Assembly (NCBI RefSeq): GCF_019218885.1
Contig: NZ_JAHUWT010000004.1
Coordinates: 62,001 to 126,000 of the forward strand
From: Bordetella sp. BOR01
GTDB lineage: Bacteria > Pseudomonadota > Gammaproteobacteria > Burkholderiales > Burkholderiaceae_B
Direction of reading: 5' to 3'
DNA length: 64,000 bases
The notes under the pieces were generated by a model. The model was not told the origin of the DNA. It did not search any database and worked only from the letters and a program-made list of their open reading frames with translations. Of the stretch, positions 1 to 9,033 are shown piece after piece (within the stretch, counting starts at the first letter, position 1; each line of letters opens with the position of its first letter). A program made the translations under genes and the position numbers.

Positions 1-1059
1 CGTGCGGCGCGCGAAGCGTTGTCGCAAGAGTCGTCCGTTGCGCTGCGCGCCACGCTGCAAGACGGCCGCGCGCTGGACCTGACCCTGACTCGCGAACAGT
101 TCGAGCAATTGGCCGAGCCGCTGGTGCGCCGTACCCTGGATCGAGCCCGGGCGGCGCTGCGCGATGCCGGCTTGACCGTGTCCGACGTCAAGGGTGTGGT
201 GATGGTGGGCGGTGCGACCCGCATGCCGGTCATCCAGCGGGCCGTGGGCGCGTTGTTCGGCACCGAGCCGCTGGTCGAGCTTGATCCGGACCAGGTGGTG
301 GCACTGGGAGCGGCCCTGCAGGCCAATTTGCTGGCGGGCAATCGCCTGCCCGGCGAAGACTGGTTGCTGCTCGATGTCATTCCCTTGTCGCTGGGCCTGG
401 AAACCATGGGGGGCCTGGTCGAGCGCATCATTCCGCGCAACAGCACCATTCCGGTCGCGCGCGCCCAGGAATTCACTACATTCAAAGATGGGCAGGGCGC
501 CATGAGCTTGCACGTGGTGCAGGGCGAGCGCGAGCTGATATCCGATTGCCGCTCGCTGGCGAGTTTCGAGTTGCGCGGCATTCCACCCATGGTGGCAGGC
601 GCGGCGCGTATCCGCGTGACCTTCCAGGTGGATGCCGATGGCTTGCTCAGCGTCACGGCCCGCGAACAAAGCACCGGTGTCGAGGCGGCAGTGTCGGTCA
701 AGCCGTCGTACGGCCTGTCTGACGACGAAATCACGCGCATGCTGGCCGACAGCGTTGCGCAGGCCGACAGCGACGCCCAAGCCCGCATGCTGCGCGAGCA
801 GCAGGTTGAAGCCCGCCGGCTGGTCGAATCTGTGCATGCCGCGCTGGCCGCCGATGGCGACTTGCTGGATGCCGACGAGCGCCGCCTGGTGGATGAGTGC
901 CTGCAGGCGGCGGCCGCGGCCCAGGACGCCGACGATGCGGATGCCGTCCGAAGCGCTGTCAAGGCCCTGTCGGACGCCACCGAGGAATTTGCCGCCCGGC
1001 GCATGGACCGCGGTATCCGCGCGGCCCTGGCCGGCCGTAAACTGGACGAAATCGCCTGA
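1..1059 (+). CDS. hscA: Fe-S cluster assembly chaperone HscA, C-terminal part
   Basis: This is the 3' end of an Hsp70-type chaperone that helps transfer [2Fe-2S] clusters from the IscU scaffold to target proteins. The reading frame is open from the first base of the window, so the start and most of the N-terminal ATPase domain lie outside. About 352 residues are visible. They include the end of the nucleotide-binding domain with the Hsp70 motif VGGATRMP, then the substrate-binding beta domain ([31 protein letters not shown]) and an alpha-helical lid ending in KLDEIA. HscA rather than DnaK is indicated by the gene order with fdx and iscX directly downstream and by the absence of the acidic DnaK tail. 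Full-length HscA is normally about 620 residues. Confidence 0.95.
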   Translation, partial: RAAREALSQESSVALRATLQDGRALDLTLTREQFEQLAEPLVRRTLDRARAALRDAGLTVSDVKGVVMVGGATRMPVIQRAVGALFGTEPLVELDPDQVVALGAALQANLLAGNRLPGEDWLLLDVIPLSLGLETMGGLVERIIPRNSTIPVARAQEFTTFKDGQGAMSLHVVQGERELISDCRSLASFELRGIPPMVAGAARIRVTFQVDADGLLSVTAREQSTGVEAAVSVKPSYGLSDDEITRMLADSVAQADSDAQARMLREQQVEARRLVESVHAALAADGDLLDADERRLVDECLQAAAAAQDADDADAVRSAVKALSDATEEFAARRMDRGIRAALAGRKLDEIA

Positions 1060-1075
1060 TCGAACCGCCCGAAGT

Positions 1076-1417
1076 ATGCCCAAACTGACTGTATTGCCTC
1101 ATCCAGACGTGTGCCCCGAGGGCGCTGTGATCGAAGACGCGCCGCAAGGAAAATCCATCTGCCGCGTGCTGCTCGATAACCACATCGAGATCGAGCATGC
1201 CTGCGAATTGTCGTGCGCCTGCACGACCTGTCACGTGATCGTACGCGCGGGGTTTTCTTCGCTGGAAGACGCCACCGACGACGAAGAAGACTTGCTGGAC
1301 AAGGCCTGGGGCCTGAGCTCCACGTCGCGGCTGTCGTGCCAGGCCCTGGTTGCCGATGCCGACCTGACGGTCGAGATTCCCAAGTACACGATCAACCACG
1401 CCAAAGAGGAACACTGA
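1076..1417 (+). CDS. fdx: ISC-type [2Fe-2S] ferredoxin
   Basis: A 113-residue adrenodoxin-type ferredoxin that supplies electrons for iron-sulfur cluster assembly in the cytoplasm. The cluster ligands follow the ISC ferredoxin pattern CX5CX2C...C at residues 43, 49, 52 and 88, within HACELSCACTTCH and LSCQAL; Cys47 is an extra, non-ligand cysteine also seen in other ISC ferredoxins. The ATG start lies 16 bases after the hscA stop, and the stop overlaps the iscX start (ATGA), so hscA-fdx-iscX look translationally coupled. The length is typical of the family. Confidence 0.95.
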   Translation: MPKLTVLPHPDVCPEGAVIEDAPQGKSICRVLLDNHIEIEHACELSCACTTCHVIVRAGFSSLEDATDDEEDLLDKAWGLSSTSRLSCQALVADADLTVEIPKYTINHAKEEH

Positions 1418-1611
1418 TGAAGTGGGTCGACACATACGATATCGCCGCTGCATTGGCCGATACGCATCCCGACGTGGATCCGAACACGGTGCGTTTTACG
1501 CAGTTGCGCGAGTGGGTCATTGCCTTGCCCGGCTTCGATGATGATCCCTCCCACAGCGGCGAAAAAATCCTGGAGGCCATCCAGATGGCCTGGATCGACG
1601 AAGCGGCCTGA
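1417..1611 (+). CDS. iscX: Fe-S assembly protein IscX
   Basis: A 64-residue acidic protein of the IscX (YfhJ) family, the usual last gene of isc operons. It binds IscS and iron and modulates cluster assembly. The family signatures are the N-terminal MKWVDTYDIA, the central TVRFTQLREWVIALPGFDDDP and the C-terminal AIQMAWIDE. The start codon overlaps the fdx stop by one base within ATGA. The protein is too short for most gene-length cut-offs but is clearly conserved. Confidence 0.95.
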   Translation: MKWVDTYDIAAALADTHPDVDPNTVRFTQLREWVIALPGFDDDPSHSGEKILEAIQMAWIDEAA

Positions 1612-1614
1612 TCC

Positions 1615-2502
1615 ATGACCACGCCCACCCGACTGCGCTTCGGCCTGGCCGCCAATCGCCTGCACCATGAAACGCCCGATGCGGCGCTGTTCAACTGGCT
1701 GCGGACCAGTTCGCCGGCCATCCGCGAACTGGGCGTGCAACTGCATACGGTAGGGCGAACCCACGACGCGATCGTGCGCGAAGGCATGTTGCAGGGGTAT
1801 CCGGGCCTGATCCGCTATCCCTATGGCCGCGAAGGCGGCCTGATGAAACTGGTGGCGCGGGTGACCGAGGGCCGCGACGGCGAGGCGCCATTCGACGGCG
1901 CCATTTACCTGATCGATCCGGTCGACCCGTCATCGATCTTTCCCGAGGCCCTGGCGCTGAAGCGTCAGTGCATCACGCATGGGCGGCCGTTCATTTCGAC
2001 CTTGGCGGGCGCCATCGAATGGATGGAGGTCGAGCGGCTGCATGCCGGATGGGTGCCTGATCCGTCGGTGGCGCGCCTGTTCGATTTCGGCCGCCACACG
2101 CTGGCGTTGATTTCTCACGACGCACTCAAAGACGAAATGGTGGCATTTGCCGCCGATCATTTCGAGCTGCTGTCGCAGTTTGCACGGCGCGTGGCCACGG
2201 GCACCACTGGTGCGCGCCTGAACGAGCTGGCGTGGTCGCGCGGCTGGCCGGCGGATCGTCCGTGGGTGCAGCGCTACCTGAGCGGCCCGCTGGGCGGCGA
2301 TGCCCAGATTGCCGAACTGGTGCTGGAACACCAATGCCAGCGCGTCATTTTCTTCGAGGATCCGCACGTCGCGCGCCAGCACGAGGCCGACATCCAGTTG
2401 CTGGAGCGTGCGGTGCGCGTGGTGACGGCCTCGGCCATCTGTGCGACTTCGCCATCGGTGGCGCGGCGCTGGGCCCAGGCCATGGAGCGCCGCGGCGCCT
2501 GA
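1615..2502 (+). CDS. Methylglyoxal-synthase-like protein with two tandem MGS domains
   Basis: A 295-residue protein starting three bases after iscX. The C-terminal half (about 158-292) matches the whole MgsA fold, which converts dihydroxyacetone phosphate to methylglyoxal and phosphate. It has the SHD..K start (His168, Asp169, Lys172), the phosphate-binding GTTG (197-200), GPLGGD with the expected catalytic Asp229, Asp249 in FFEDP, His256 and Asp259. The N-terminal half (about 6-140) looks like a second copy: it keeps the equivalent of the FFxDP segment (YLIDP, Asp101) but has lost the HD pair and the GGD aspartate (REGGL). E. coli MgsA is only 152 residues, so this is about double length. 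The N domain may be structural or regulatory; that is inference. Methylglyoxal synthase activity itself is likely but unproven. Confidence 0.75.
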   Translation: MTTPTRLRFGLAANRLHHETPDAALFNWLRTSSPAIRELGVQLHTVGRTHDAIVREGMLQGYPGLIRYPYGREGGLMKLVARVTEGRDGEAPFDGAIYLIDPVDPSSIFPEALALKRQCITHGRPFISTLAGAIEWMEVERLHAGWVPDPSVARLFDFGRHTLALISHDALKDEMVAFAADHFELLSQFARRVATGTTGARLNELAWSRGWPADRPWVQRYLSGPLGGDAQIAELVLEHQCQRVIFFEDPHVARQHEADIQLLERAVRVVTASAICATSPSVARRWAQAMERRGA

Positions 2503-2507
2503 GGCGG

Positions 2508-2528
2508 GGCCACGCGTTTAGCGTGGCC
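2508..2528. terminator. Hairpin between convergent genes
   Basis: A perfect 8-bp stem, GGCCACGC paired with GCGTGGCC, encloses a 5-base loop that contains the stop codon of the minus-strand gene. On the plus strand the stem is followed by GTTTC. It lies between convergent gene ends and probably terminates transcription, perhaps in both directions, although neither side has a long U-tract. Confidence 0.5.
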
Positions 2529-2826
2529 GTTTCATCAGCGCGGCAATCGCGCAGGCAATCGACAGTACCAACAACAGGGCGGCAATGCGCAGCAAGCCGG
2601 TGCCGCCCAGCACATCGCCACCGCCGACCACTGTGTCGGATATGCCGCCCAGCCAGAGCAGGGCGCAGAACAGCGCCAGGATGAACAGCAGCACGGCCGC
2701 GCTGGCCAGCAGCGTCAGCATCAGGCGGCCGGCGCGCGGCGGCGCTGTCAGCGTGCGGCGCTTGGGCAGCACCACATACAGCAGCAGAACGATGAAGGCC
2801 ACGATGATCAGCAGCTTGACGAGCAT
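2518..2826 (-). CDS. Small three-helix membrane protein, function unknown
   Basis: I do not recognise this 102-residue protein. Three hydrophobic stretches are visible, at about residues 3-20, 37-61 and 79-96, with basic segments KRR (22-24) and KRPR at the end, so it is probably an inner-membrane protein. It is the last gene of a minus-strand run that includes lysS, 35 bases upstream, and may be co-transcribed with it. Composition and codon use look like those of the neighbours. It has no catalytic motif. Confidence 0.6.
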   Translation of the reverse strand: MLVKLLIIVAFIVLLLYVVLPKRRTLTAPPRAGRLMLTLLASAAVLLFILALFCALLWLGGISDTVVGGGDVLGGTGLLRIAALLLVLSIACAIAALMKRPR

Positions 2827-2861
2827 GGTGGCCGGATCCTTTTAGTGCGTGTTGCCAGGGT

Positions 2862-4382
2862 TCAGTCTTCGGGCCGCAGGTGGGGAAAGAGAATGACGTC
2901 GCGGATGCTGGGGCTGTCGGTCAGCAGCATGACCAGGCGGTCGATGCCGATGCCGCAGCCGCCGGTGGGAGGCATGCCGTATTCGAGCGCCCTGATGTAG
3001 TCGGCATCGAAATACATGGCTTCTTCGTCGCCCGCGTCCTTGGCCTCGACCTGGGCGCGGAAGCGTTCGGCCTGGTCTTCGGGGTCATTCAGCTCGGAGA
3101 ACCCGTTGGCGATTTCGCGGCCGGTCATGAACAGTTCAAAGCGTTCGGTGATGCCAGGGCGGGTATCCGAGGCGCGGGCCAGCGGCGACACCTCGATCGG
3201 GTAGTCGATGATGTAGGTGGGGTTCCAGAGCTGCGCTTCGGCGGTTTCCTCGAACAGCGCCAGTTGCAGCGCGCCCAGGCCAGCCCGCGACAGCACCGGG
3301 CCGTTCACGTCGGCACCCAGTTTCTTCAGTTCGGCACGCACGAAGCCGGCGTCGTCGAGCTGGGCCTGGGTGTAGCCCGGGGCGTACTTCAGGATGGCTT
3401 CGCAGATGGTCAGGCGATCGAACGGCCTGGACAGGTCGAGCTCGCGTTCCTGGTAGGTGAGTACCGCGCTGCCGGTGGCGGCAATGGCCGCCTCGCGCAG
3501 GATCTTCTCGGTGAAGTCCATCAGCCACCGGTAGTCTGCGTAGGCAGCATAGAACTCCATCATGGTGAATTCGGGGTTGTGCCGGGGGCTGACGCCTTCG
3601 TTGCGGAAATTGCGGTTGACCTCGAACACGCGCTCGAAGCCGCCCACGATCAGGCGCTTCAGGTATAGCTCGGGCGCAATACGCAGGAACATTTCCATGT
3701 CGAGCGCATTGTGGTGCGTGACGAACGGCTTGGCGGCCGCGCCGCCCGGAATCGGGTGCAGCATCGGCGTCTCGACTTCCAGGAAACCGGCATCGAGCAT
3801 GACCTGACGTATGCTGCCCACCGCCTTGCTGCGCACTTCGAATGTGCGGCGCGTGGCGTCGGTCATGATGAGATCGACGTAGCGCTGGCGGTAACGCAGT
3901 TCCTGGTCGGCCACGCCGTGGAATTTGTCGGGCAGCGGCCGCAGCGACTTCGACAACAAGCGGGCGGTGGCGGCATGCACCGACAGTTCGCCCTTGTTGG
4001 TCTTGAACACCGAACCTTCGATCGCGATGATGTCGCCGATATCCCATTGCTTGAAGGCAGCATAGGCCTCGTCGCCCAGCGTGCCGCGGTCGAGATAGAT
4101 CTGGATGCGGCCGCTGCCGTCTTGCAAGGTGGCGAAGCTGGCTTTGCCCATCACGCGCTTGAGCATCATGCGGCCCGCCACTTTGGCCTGCACGCCGGCA
4201 GCGGCCAGGGTTTCCTGGTCTTGTTCGCCATATTGGCGATGCAGGTCGGCGGCGCGCGCGTCCGGCACGAAGTCATTGGGATACGCAACGCCGGCTTCGC
4301 GCAGTTTGGTCAGCTTGGCGCGCCGTTCGGCGATCAAGCGGTTTTCGTCCTGGGGGGCCGCGGCGGGCGAGTGATCGGTCAT
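2862..4382 (-). CDS. lysS: Lysyl-tRNA synthetase, class II
   Basis: A 506-residue class II aminoacyl-tRNA synthetase that charges tRNA-Lys in the cytoplasm. The N-terminal OB-fold anticodon-binding domain covers about residues 60-160 ([19 protein letters not shown] is its first strand). The catalytic domain follows, with motif 2 in [20 protein letters not shown] and motif 3 in [14 protein letters not shown] near the C-terminus. The length matches bacterial LysS. It starts 6 bases after the stop of the short-chain dehydrogenase gene, so the two are probably in one operon that begins further upstream with recJ and prfB. Confidence 0.97.
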   Translation of the reverse strand: MTDHSPAAAPQDENRLIAERRAKLTKLREAGVAYPNDFVPDARAADLHRQYGEQDQETLAAAGVQAKVAGRMMLKRVMGKASFATLQDGSGRIQIYLDRGTLGDEAYAAFKQWDIGDIIAIEGSVFKTNKGELSVHAATARLLSKSLRPLPDKFHGVADQELRYRQRYVDLIMTDATRRTFEVRSKAVGSIRQVMLDAGFLEVETPMLHPIPGGAAAKPFVTHHNALDMEMFLRIAPELYLKRLIVGGFERVFEVNRNFRNEGVSPRHNPEFTMMEFYAAYADYRWLMDFTEKILREAAIAATGSAVLTYQERELDLSRPFDRLTICEAILKYAPGYTQAQLDDAGFVRAELKKLGADVNGPVLSRAGLGALQLALFEETAEAQLWNPTYIIDYPIEVSPLARASDTRPGITERFELFMTGREIANGFSELNDPEDQAERFRAQVEAKDAGDEEAMYFDADYIRALEYGMPPTGGCGIGIDRLVMLLTDSPSIRDVILFPHLRPED

Positions 4383-4388
4383 GATGGG

Positions 4389-5144
4389 TCAGTCGTAATT
4401 GCGGATATCGTCGATTTCGGTGGTGCCGAAGTCGTCGCGGTCGAGGTAGGCCACGATGCGGGCGGCCACGCCGGCGGGCGCGGCCAGCTTGCCGGTGGCA
4501 TGGAATTCCTGGAACTTGGCCAACGCCGGAAAGCTGGCGGGGTCGCTGGCGCGGATGGTTTCCTGCATGCCGGTATCGACAATGCCGGGAGCCAGGGCGA
4601 CGGCGCGCACGCCCTGGGCGCCTTGTTCCTGGTTGAGCACACGGGTGTACATGTCGAGGGCGGCTTTCGTGGCGCAGTACACACCCCAGCCGGCATTGGG
4701 ATTGCGGCCGGCGCCAGACGAAATATTCAGTACCCGGCGATCGGCCTGCAGGCCTTGTACGGCCGTGACGAAATGCGCGGTCAGCAGCATCACTGCGGAC
4801 ACGTTCAGGTTGAACGCAGCGGCGATGGCCGGGCCGTCTGCCAGCGCAGCAGCCGCGGCCACGGGTTGCACGGTGCCGGCGTTGTTGATCAGCAGGTAGC
4901 GCCCGGCATCGCGCGGCAGGGCGGCGCCGATGCGCTCGGCGGCTTGCGCGGCTGCCTGCAGGTCGGACAGGTCGACCTGGATCTGTTCCAGGTCGGCGCC
5001 CTGGGCCTGGGCATGGGCGGCCAGCTCGGGGTCGGCGCGGCGGGCCAGGGTGATCAGCCGGGTGCCGGGCCGGGCCAGGCCGCGGGCCAGCGCGGCGCCA
5101 ATGCCGCGCGAGGCGCCGGTCAGGATTGCGATCGTGTCGGTCAT
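4389..5144 (-). CDS. Short-chain dehydrogenase/reductase
   Basis: A 251-residue classical SDR oxidoreductase. It has the NAD(P)-binding TGASRGIG at residues 9-16, LINNAG in the middle, the catalytic serine in NISSGAG and the YxxxK pair in VYCATK, all in the expected order. Overall it resembles sepiapterin-reductase/benzil-reductase-type SDRs, but the substrate cannot be read from the sequence. The TLARR segment after the second strand favours NADP(H). It sits between prfB and lysS on the same strand with short gaps, an unusual place for a metabolic enzyme, and may simply be co-transcribed. Confidence 0.85.
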   Translation of the reverse strand: MTDTIAILTGASRGIGAALARGLARPGTRLITLARRADPELAAHAQAQGADLEQIQVDLSDLQAAAQAAERIGAALPRDAGRYLLINNAGTVQPVAAAAALADGPAIAAAFNLNVSAVMLLTAHFVTAVQGLQADRRVLNISSGAGRNPNAGWGVYCATKAALDMYTRVLNQEQGAQGVRAVALAPGIVDTGMQETIRASDPASFPALAKFQEFHATGKLAAPAGVAARIVAYLDRDDFGTTEIDDIRNYD

Positions 5145-5190
5145 GCGCTTGCCTCTTCAGGATAGGGGGTGCCGGCGGGCACCCGCGGGA

Positions 5191-6295
5191 TCACACGCCT
5201 TGCTTCAGGCTGGCCTGGATGAAGGGATCCAGGTCGCCGTCGAGCACCTTCTGGGTATTGGAGATTTCCACGTTCGTACGCAGGTCCTTGATGCGGCTCT
5301 GGTCGAGCACGTACGAGCGGATCTGGTGGCCCCAGCCCACGTCGGTCTTGGAGTCTTCGAGCTTTTGCTGTTCGGCCATGCGGTTGCGCATCTCGAGCTC
5401 GTAAAGCTTGGATTTCAGCATCTGCATGGCTTCGGCGCGGTTGCGGTGCTGGGAACGATCGTTCTGGCACTGGACCACGATGCCGGTGGGTATGTGGGTC
5501 AGGCGCACGGCCGAGTCGGTCTTGTTGATGTGCTGCCCGCCCGCGCCGCTGGCGCGATAGGTATCGACGCGCAGATCGGCCGGATTGACTTCGATCTCGA
5601 ACGAGTCGTCGACCTCGGGGTAGACGAACACGCTGGCGAACGAGGTGTGCCGACCGCCGGAGGAGTCGAACGGGCTTTTGCGCACCAGGCGATGCACGCC
5701 GGTTTCGGTGCGCAGGTAGCCGAAGGCGTAGTCGCCCTCGAGCTTGATGGTGGCCGATTTGATGCCGGCGACTTCACCTTCGGATTCTTCCAGGATCTCG
5801 GCCTTGAAGCCCTTGCGCTCGGCGTACTTCAGGTACTGCCGCAGCAGCATCGATGCCCAGTCTTGCGCTTCTGTGCCGCCGGCGCCGGCCTGGATGTCGA
5901 GGAAGCAGTTCAGCGGATCGGCCGGATTGGCGAACATCCGGCGAAATTCCAGGCCCTCGAGCTGTTGCTGGAAGCCGTCGGCGTCGGCCTCGATGGATTC
6001 CAGCGTGGCGTCGTCGTCGTCGGCCGAAGCCAGGTCGAATAATTCCTGGGAATCGGCGATGCCGGTGCGCAGGGCGGTCAGGGTGTCGACCACGTCTTCC
6101 AGGGATTTTTTTTCACGGCCCAGGTCCTGGGCGTGCTTGGGGTCGTTCCAGACGGCCGGGTCTTCGAGCTCGGCGTTGACGACCTGCAGGCGTTCGGCCT
6201 TCAGATCGTAGTCAAAGATACCCCCGTAGCGCCTGCTCGCGCTGCGCGTAGTCGGCAATGCGGGCGGCGAGCTGGTTCTGACGTTCGGCTTCCAT
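5191..6295 (-). CDS. prfB: Peptide chain release factor 2, with programmed +1 frameshift
   Basis: RF2 recognises UGA and UAA stop codons and releases the finished peptide. The gene is read in two frames. The ATG at 6295 opens a 27-codon segment ending in GRY-L, then an in-frame TGA at 6214-6212. Slipping by one base at CTT-TGA-C lets translation continue as [10 protein letters not shown] to 5191, giving 367 residues. The downstream frame carries the tripeptide anticodon SPF ([10 protein letters not shown]) and the universal GGQ ([16 protein letters not shown]). The length equals that of other RF2 proteins. It is followed on the same strand by the SDR gene and lysS. A plain start in the second frame (6258) would cut off the true N-terminus. 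Confidence 0.97.
6211..6225 (-). promoter_or_regulatory. prfB autoregulatory frameshift site
   Basis: Read on the minus strand the site is GGGGG TAT CTT TGA C. It combines an internal Shine-Dalgarno-like G run (6225-6221), the slippery CTT codon, and a weak UGA stop followed by C. This is the layout of the E. coli prfB site, where low RF2 lets the ribosome pause at UGA and slip +1, so RF2 controls its own level. It is seen directly in the sequence; the mechanism is known for the family. Confidence 0.95.
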
Positions 6296-6343
6296 GGTGC
6301 TTCCTGGTGGGTATTAGTGCGAAACCCAGCATTTTAGCGTGGT

Positions 6344-8044
6344 TTATTCGGCGTGCTCGATGACAAGCTGGGCCGACACCATGCCATTCCATACGTTGGG
6401 TTCCAGGCGATAGGCCACCTGGACGTGCTCGGGCAGCGACTGGTCGTGCCCGAACCAGATGGCGTCGAAGCGTTGGTGGCTGCGTTCGAGCGACAGCTTC
6501 AGGTGCTTTTCGCCTACCAGGCGCTGGTTGCGCACGATGAACTCGTCCAGGAACAAGGGGGCTGCGAAGCCGGCTCCCCAGACTTGCTGCTGCAGCAGCG
6601 TGGCGACGTCGGCGTTGGCATAGCCCGATTCGAGCGATCCGTCGGTCTCGAGCAGCGGCTCGAATGCGTCGCGGCCGGTCAGCTCGCGCACCGCAGCGTC
6701 AAAAGCCGGCCCGAAGGCGGGAAAATCGTGCAGCCCGAGGGTCAGGCCGGCGGCCATGGCGTGGCCGCCAAACTTGCGGATCAGGCCGGGATGGCGCTTG
6801 GAGACCAGGTCGAGCGCATCGCGCAGGTGTACGTCGGGAATCGAGCGGCCCGAGCCCCGGATTTCGTCGTCGCCGGCAGGGGCGAAAGCCAGTGTGGGAC
6901 GCCAGTATTTCTCTTTCAGGCGCGAGGCCACCAGGCCTACGACGCCTTGGTGCCAACCCGGATCGAACACGCATACGGTAGCGCCGCCGGCGCTGCCGGC
7001 CGCATCCATGGCGGCCATCGCCTGTTCGCGCATTTCCGCTTCGATACCGCGCCGTTCGCGATTGATCTGGTCGAGCTGGCGGGCCATGTCGAGCGCCTGC
7101 GCTTCGTCATCGGTGGTCAGGCAGGCAATGCCCAGGCTCATGTCGGCCAGCCGGCCGGCCGCGTTGATGCGCGGCCCCAGGGCAAAGCCGAGGTCGAAGC
7201 CGCTGGCGCTGCGGGGCTCGCGCGCGGCCACCGCGAACAAGGCCCGCAGGCCGGGCTGCATGCGGCCAGTGCGCATGCGCTGCAGGCCCTGGGTGACGAG
7301 CAGGCGGTTATTGCCGTCGAGCTTGACCACGTCGGCTACCGTGCCCAGCGCCACCAGGTCGGCCAATGCGTCCAGGCGCGGGCCGCCGTCGGGCGGGTAG
7401 GTGCCGCGGCGGCGCAGCTCGGCGCGCAGCGCGAGCATCAGGTAAAAGATCACGCCCACGCCCGCCAGGTTCTTGGACGGGAAGCCGCAACCCGGCTGGT
7501 TCGGATTGACGATGGCCAGGGCATCGGGCAGCGTGTCGCCCGGCAGGTGGTGGTCGGTGACCACCACGCCTATGCCGGCCGCGTTGGCGGCGGCCACGCC
7601 ATCGACGCTGGCGATGCCGTTGTCCACGGTGATGATCAGGTCGGGCTTGCCGCTGTGGTGGACGCATGCCAGGTCGACCACGGCGGGTGACAGGCCGTAG
7701 CCGGTCTCGAAGCGGTTCGGCACCAGAAAATCGACGTCGGCGCCAAACGCCCGCAACGCGCGCAGGCCGACCGCGCACGCGGTGGCGCCGTCGCAGTCAT
7801 AGTCGGCCACGATCAGCAGCCGCTTGCCCTGGGCAATGGCATCGGCCAGGATGCCAGCGGCATGGTCGACATGCGTCAGGCCGGCCGGCGGCAGCAGGGC
7901 GGGCCAGGCCAGGCGGGTCTGATCGGGGTGAGTGACGCCGCGCGCGGCCCATAGCCGGGCCAGCAGCGGATGGATGCCCGCGGCTTCGAGCACGCGGCGG
8001 GCATCGGGGTTGGTCGAGCGGACTGTCAGACGGGGCGAGACCAC
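6344..8044 (-). CDS. recJ: Single-stranded-DNA-specific 5'-3' exonuclease RecJ
   Basis: RecJ degrades single-stranded DNA 5' to 3' in recombination and mismatch repair. The DHH-family motifs appear in order: VADYDCDGATA (motif I), TVDNGIAS, TDHHLPG (the DHH motif), then GPRINAAGRL and, in the DHHA1 region, GGHAMAAGLTL. An OB-like tail ends in LVIEHAE. I chose the GTG at 8044, giving 566 residues, close to E. coli RecJ (577). The frame is open further upstream, but that part overlaps the neighbouring gene and is not RecJ-like. The start overlaps the end of the rpfE-like gene by 19 bases, suggesting translational coupling. The exact start is uncertain by a few codons. Confidence 0.92.
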   Translation of the reverse strand: MVSPRLTVRSTNPDARRVLEAAGIHPLLARLWAARGVTHPDQTRLAWPALLPPAGLTHVDHAAGILADAIAQGKRLLIVADYDCDGATACAVGLRALRAFGADVDFLVPNRFETGYGLSPAVVDLACVHHSGKPDLIITVDNGIASVDGVAAANAAGIGVVVTDHHLPGDTLPDALAIVNPNQPGCGFPSKNLAGVGVIFYLMLALRAELRRRGTYPPDGGPRLDALADLVALGTVADVVKLDGNNRLLVTQGLQRMRTGRMQPGLRALFAVAAREPRSASGFDLGFALGPRINAAGRLADMSLGIACLTTDDEAQALDMARQLDQINRERRGIEAEMREQAMAAMDAAGSAGGATVCVFDPGWHQGVVGLVASRLKEKYWRPTLAFAPAGDDEIRGSGRSIPDVHLRDALDLVSKRHPGLIRKFGGHAMAAGLTLGLHDFPAFGPAFDAAVRELTGRDAFEPLLETDGSLESGYANADVATLLQQQVWGAGFAAPLFLDEFIVRNQRLVGEKHLKLSLERSHQRFDAIWFGHDQSLPEHVQVAYRLEPNVWNGMVSAQLVIEHAE

Positions 8045-8970
8045 CAGGTGTTCCAGTTTTTCTTGGGCGCGGGCAGCCAGGCCAGCAGGCGGCCGCGCGG
8101 TTGCAGGGTCAGGGTGGCGCGTCGATCGGCACCCAGCAGGATCAGTTGTACGGGCTGGCCAGGCTGCCCGGCGGAGTTGGCCAGCGGCTGCAGGTGGCGC
8201 CGGTCGAGATCGGCCAGGGCATCGAGCCAGCCGGCCCAATCGGCGGCCCGGTGGGGCGCGTCGAGTTCGGCAGCCACCCGTGCGGCGGCGGCCTCGTGGG
8301 CGGGCCAGGCCGGTGCGCCGCCATACAGCCACAAAGCGTTGATCGGCGCCACGCCGCGGGCTGCGCGCGCCTCGTTGGCCGGGTGTTCGTGCCACACCAT
8401 CTGGATTTCATTGAGCAGGCGGCGCCACGGGCGCATGGTGGGATCCTGGCCCCACCAGTCTCGCAGCGGATGGCCGGCCACCGCGGCGGGACTGGCGGTG
8501 ACAGGCGCCAGCCCTTCGGGCAGGCGCAGCCGCCAGCGCCGCGGTACCAGGAATTGCACCGCGAAGCCGGCCGCCTCGATGCTGGAGCGGGCGTCGTTCA
8601 ACAGGGCTACGCTTTCGTCGGAGCGTATATCCATCTGTTCGGGATCGAGCAGGGTGGCCTGGTCGGTGCCCAAGGCCAAATGGGTCAACTCGGCCAGCCA
8701 GACCGGCTGGCCATCGGCGGCGGTCGTGCCGGCGTGCAGCGGGCCCAATCCGGCGCCCAGGGGCGTACCGGGTGGCGGCTGATAGCCTGCCTGCTCCAGT
8801 TGCCAGGCCTCAAAGGGCGTACAGCCGTGCAAGCGTGGGTCGAAGCCCGCCACCCGGGCGGCGCCGGCCTGTAGCCAGCCATGCAGCACCGGCGCGCGCT
8901 GCGGCAGCAGCCGTGCCAATTCGCCGGCGACGGGCAGGGGCGGCAGGGCGCCCGGTATCACGATGAGCAT
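8026..8970 (-). CDS. RpfE-type conserved protein upstream of recJ
   Basis: A 314-residue soluble protein starting MLIVIPGALPPLP. The N-terminal IPGALPP, the DPEQMDIRSDE segment in the middle and the LWLYGGA segment resemble proteins annotated as RpfE or as phosphoglycerate-mutase-like in beta- and gammaproteobacteria. They are commonly found next to recJ. The biochemical role is not established, and I see no complete phosphoglycerate mutase active site. The gene overlaps recJ and probably forms the head of the recJ-prfB-SDR-lysS run. It is divergent from lolC, with only 63 bases between the start codons. The family assignment is from memory of the genomic neighbourhood and sequence character. 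Confidence 0.65.
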   Translation of the reverse strand: MLIVIPGALPPLPVAGELARLLPQRAPVLHGWLQAGAARVAGFDPRLHGCTPFEAWQLEQAGYQPPPGTPLGAGLGPLHAGTTAADGQPVWLAELTHLALGTDQATLLDPEQMDIRSDESVALLNDARSSIEAAGFAVQFLVPRRWRLRLPEGLAPVTASPAAVAGHPLRDWWGQDPTMRPWRRLLNEIQMVWHEHPANEARAARGVAPINALWLYGGAPAWPAHEAAAARVAAELDAPHRAADWAGWLDALADLDRRHLQPLANSAGQPGQPVQLILLGADRRATLTLQPRGRLLAWLPAPKKNWNTWWSRPV

Positions 8971-9033
8971 GGAGCCGATTGTAGTCGCAGGCTGCCCGCG
9001 GGCTTGTGTCCCGGTTAATGCCATAATGCCTGG

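Noticed and set aside
2880-5165. Plus-strand open frames opposite lysS and the SDR gene
   Set aside because: They are antisense shadows of well-supported genes with no start signals or recognisable motifs.
6212-6214. In-frame stop in prfB as evidence of a pseudogene
   Set aside because: It is the canonical programmed frameshift site with the correct flanking signals, and the rest of the gene is intact.
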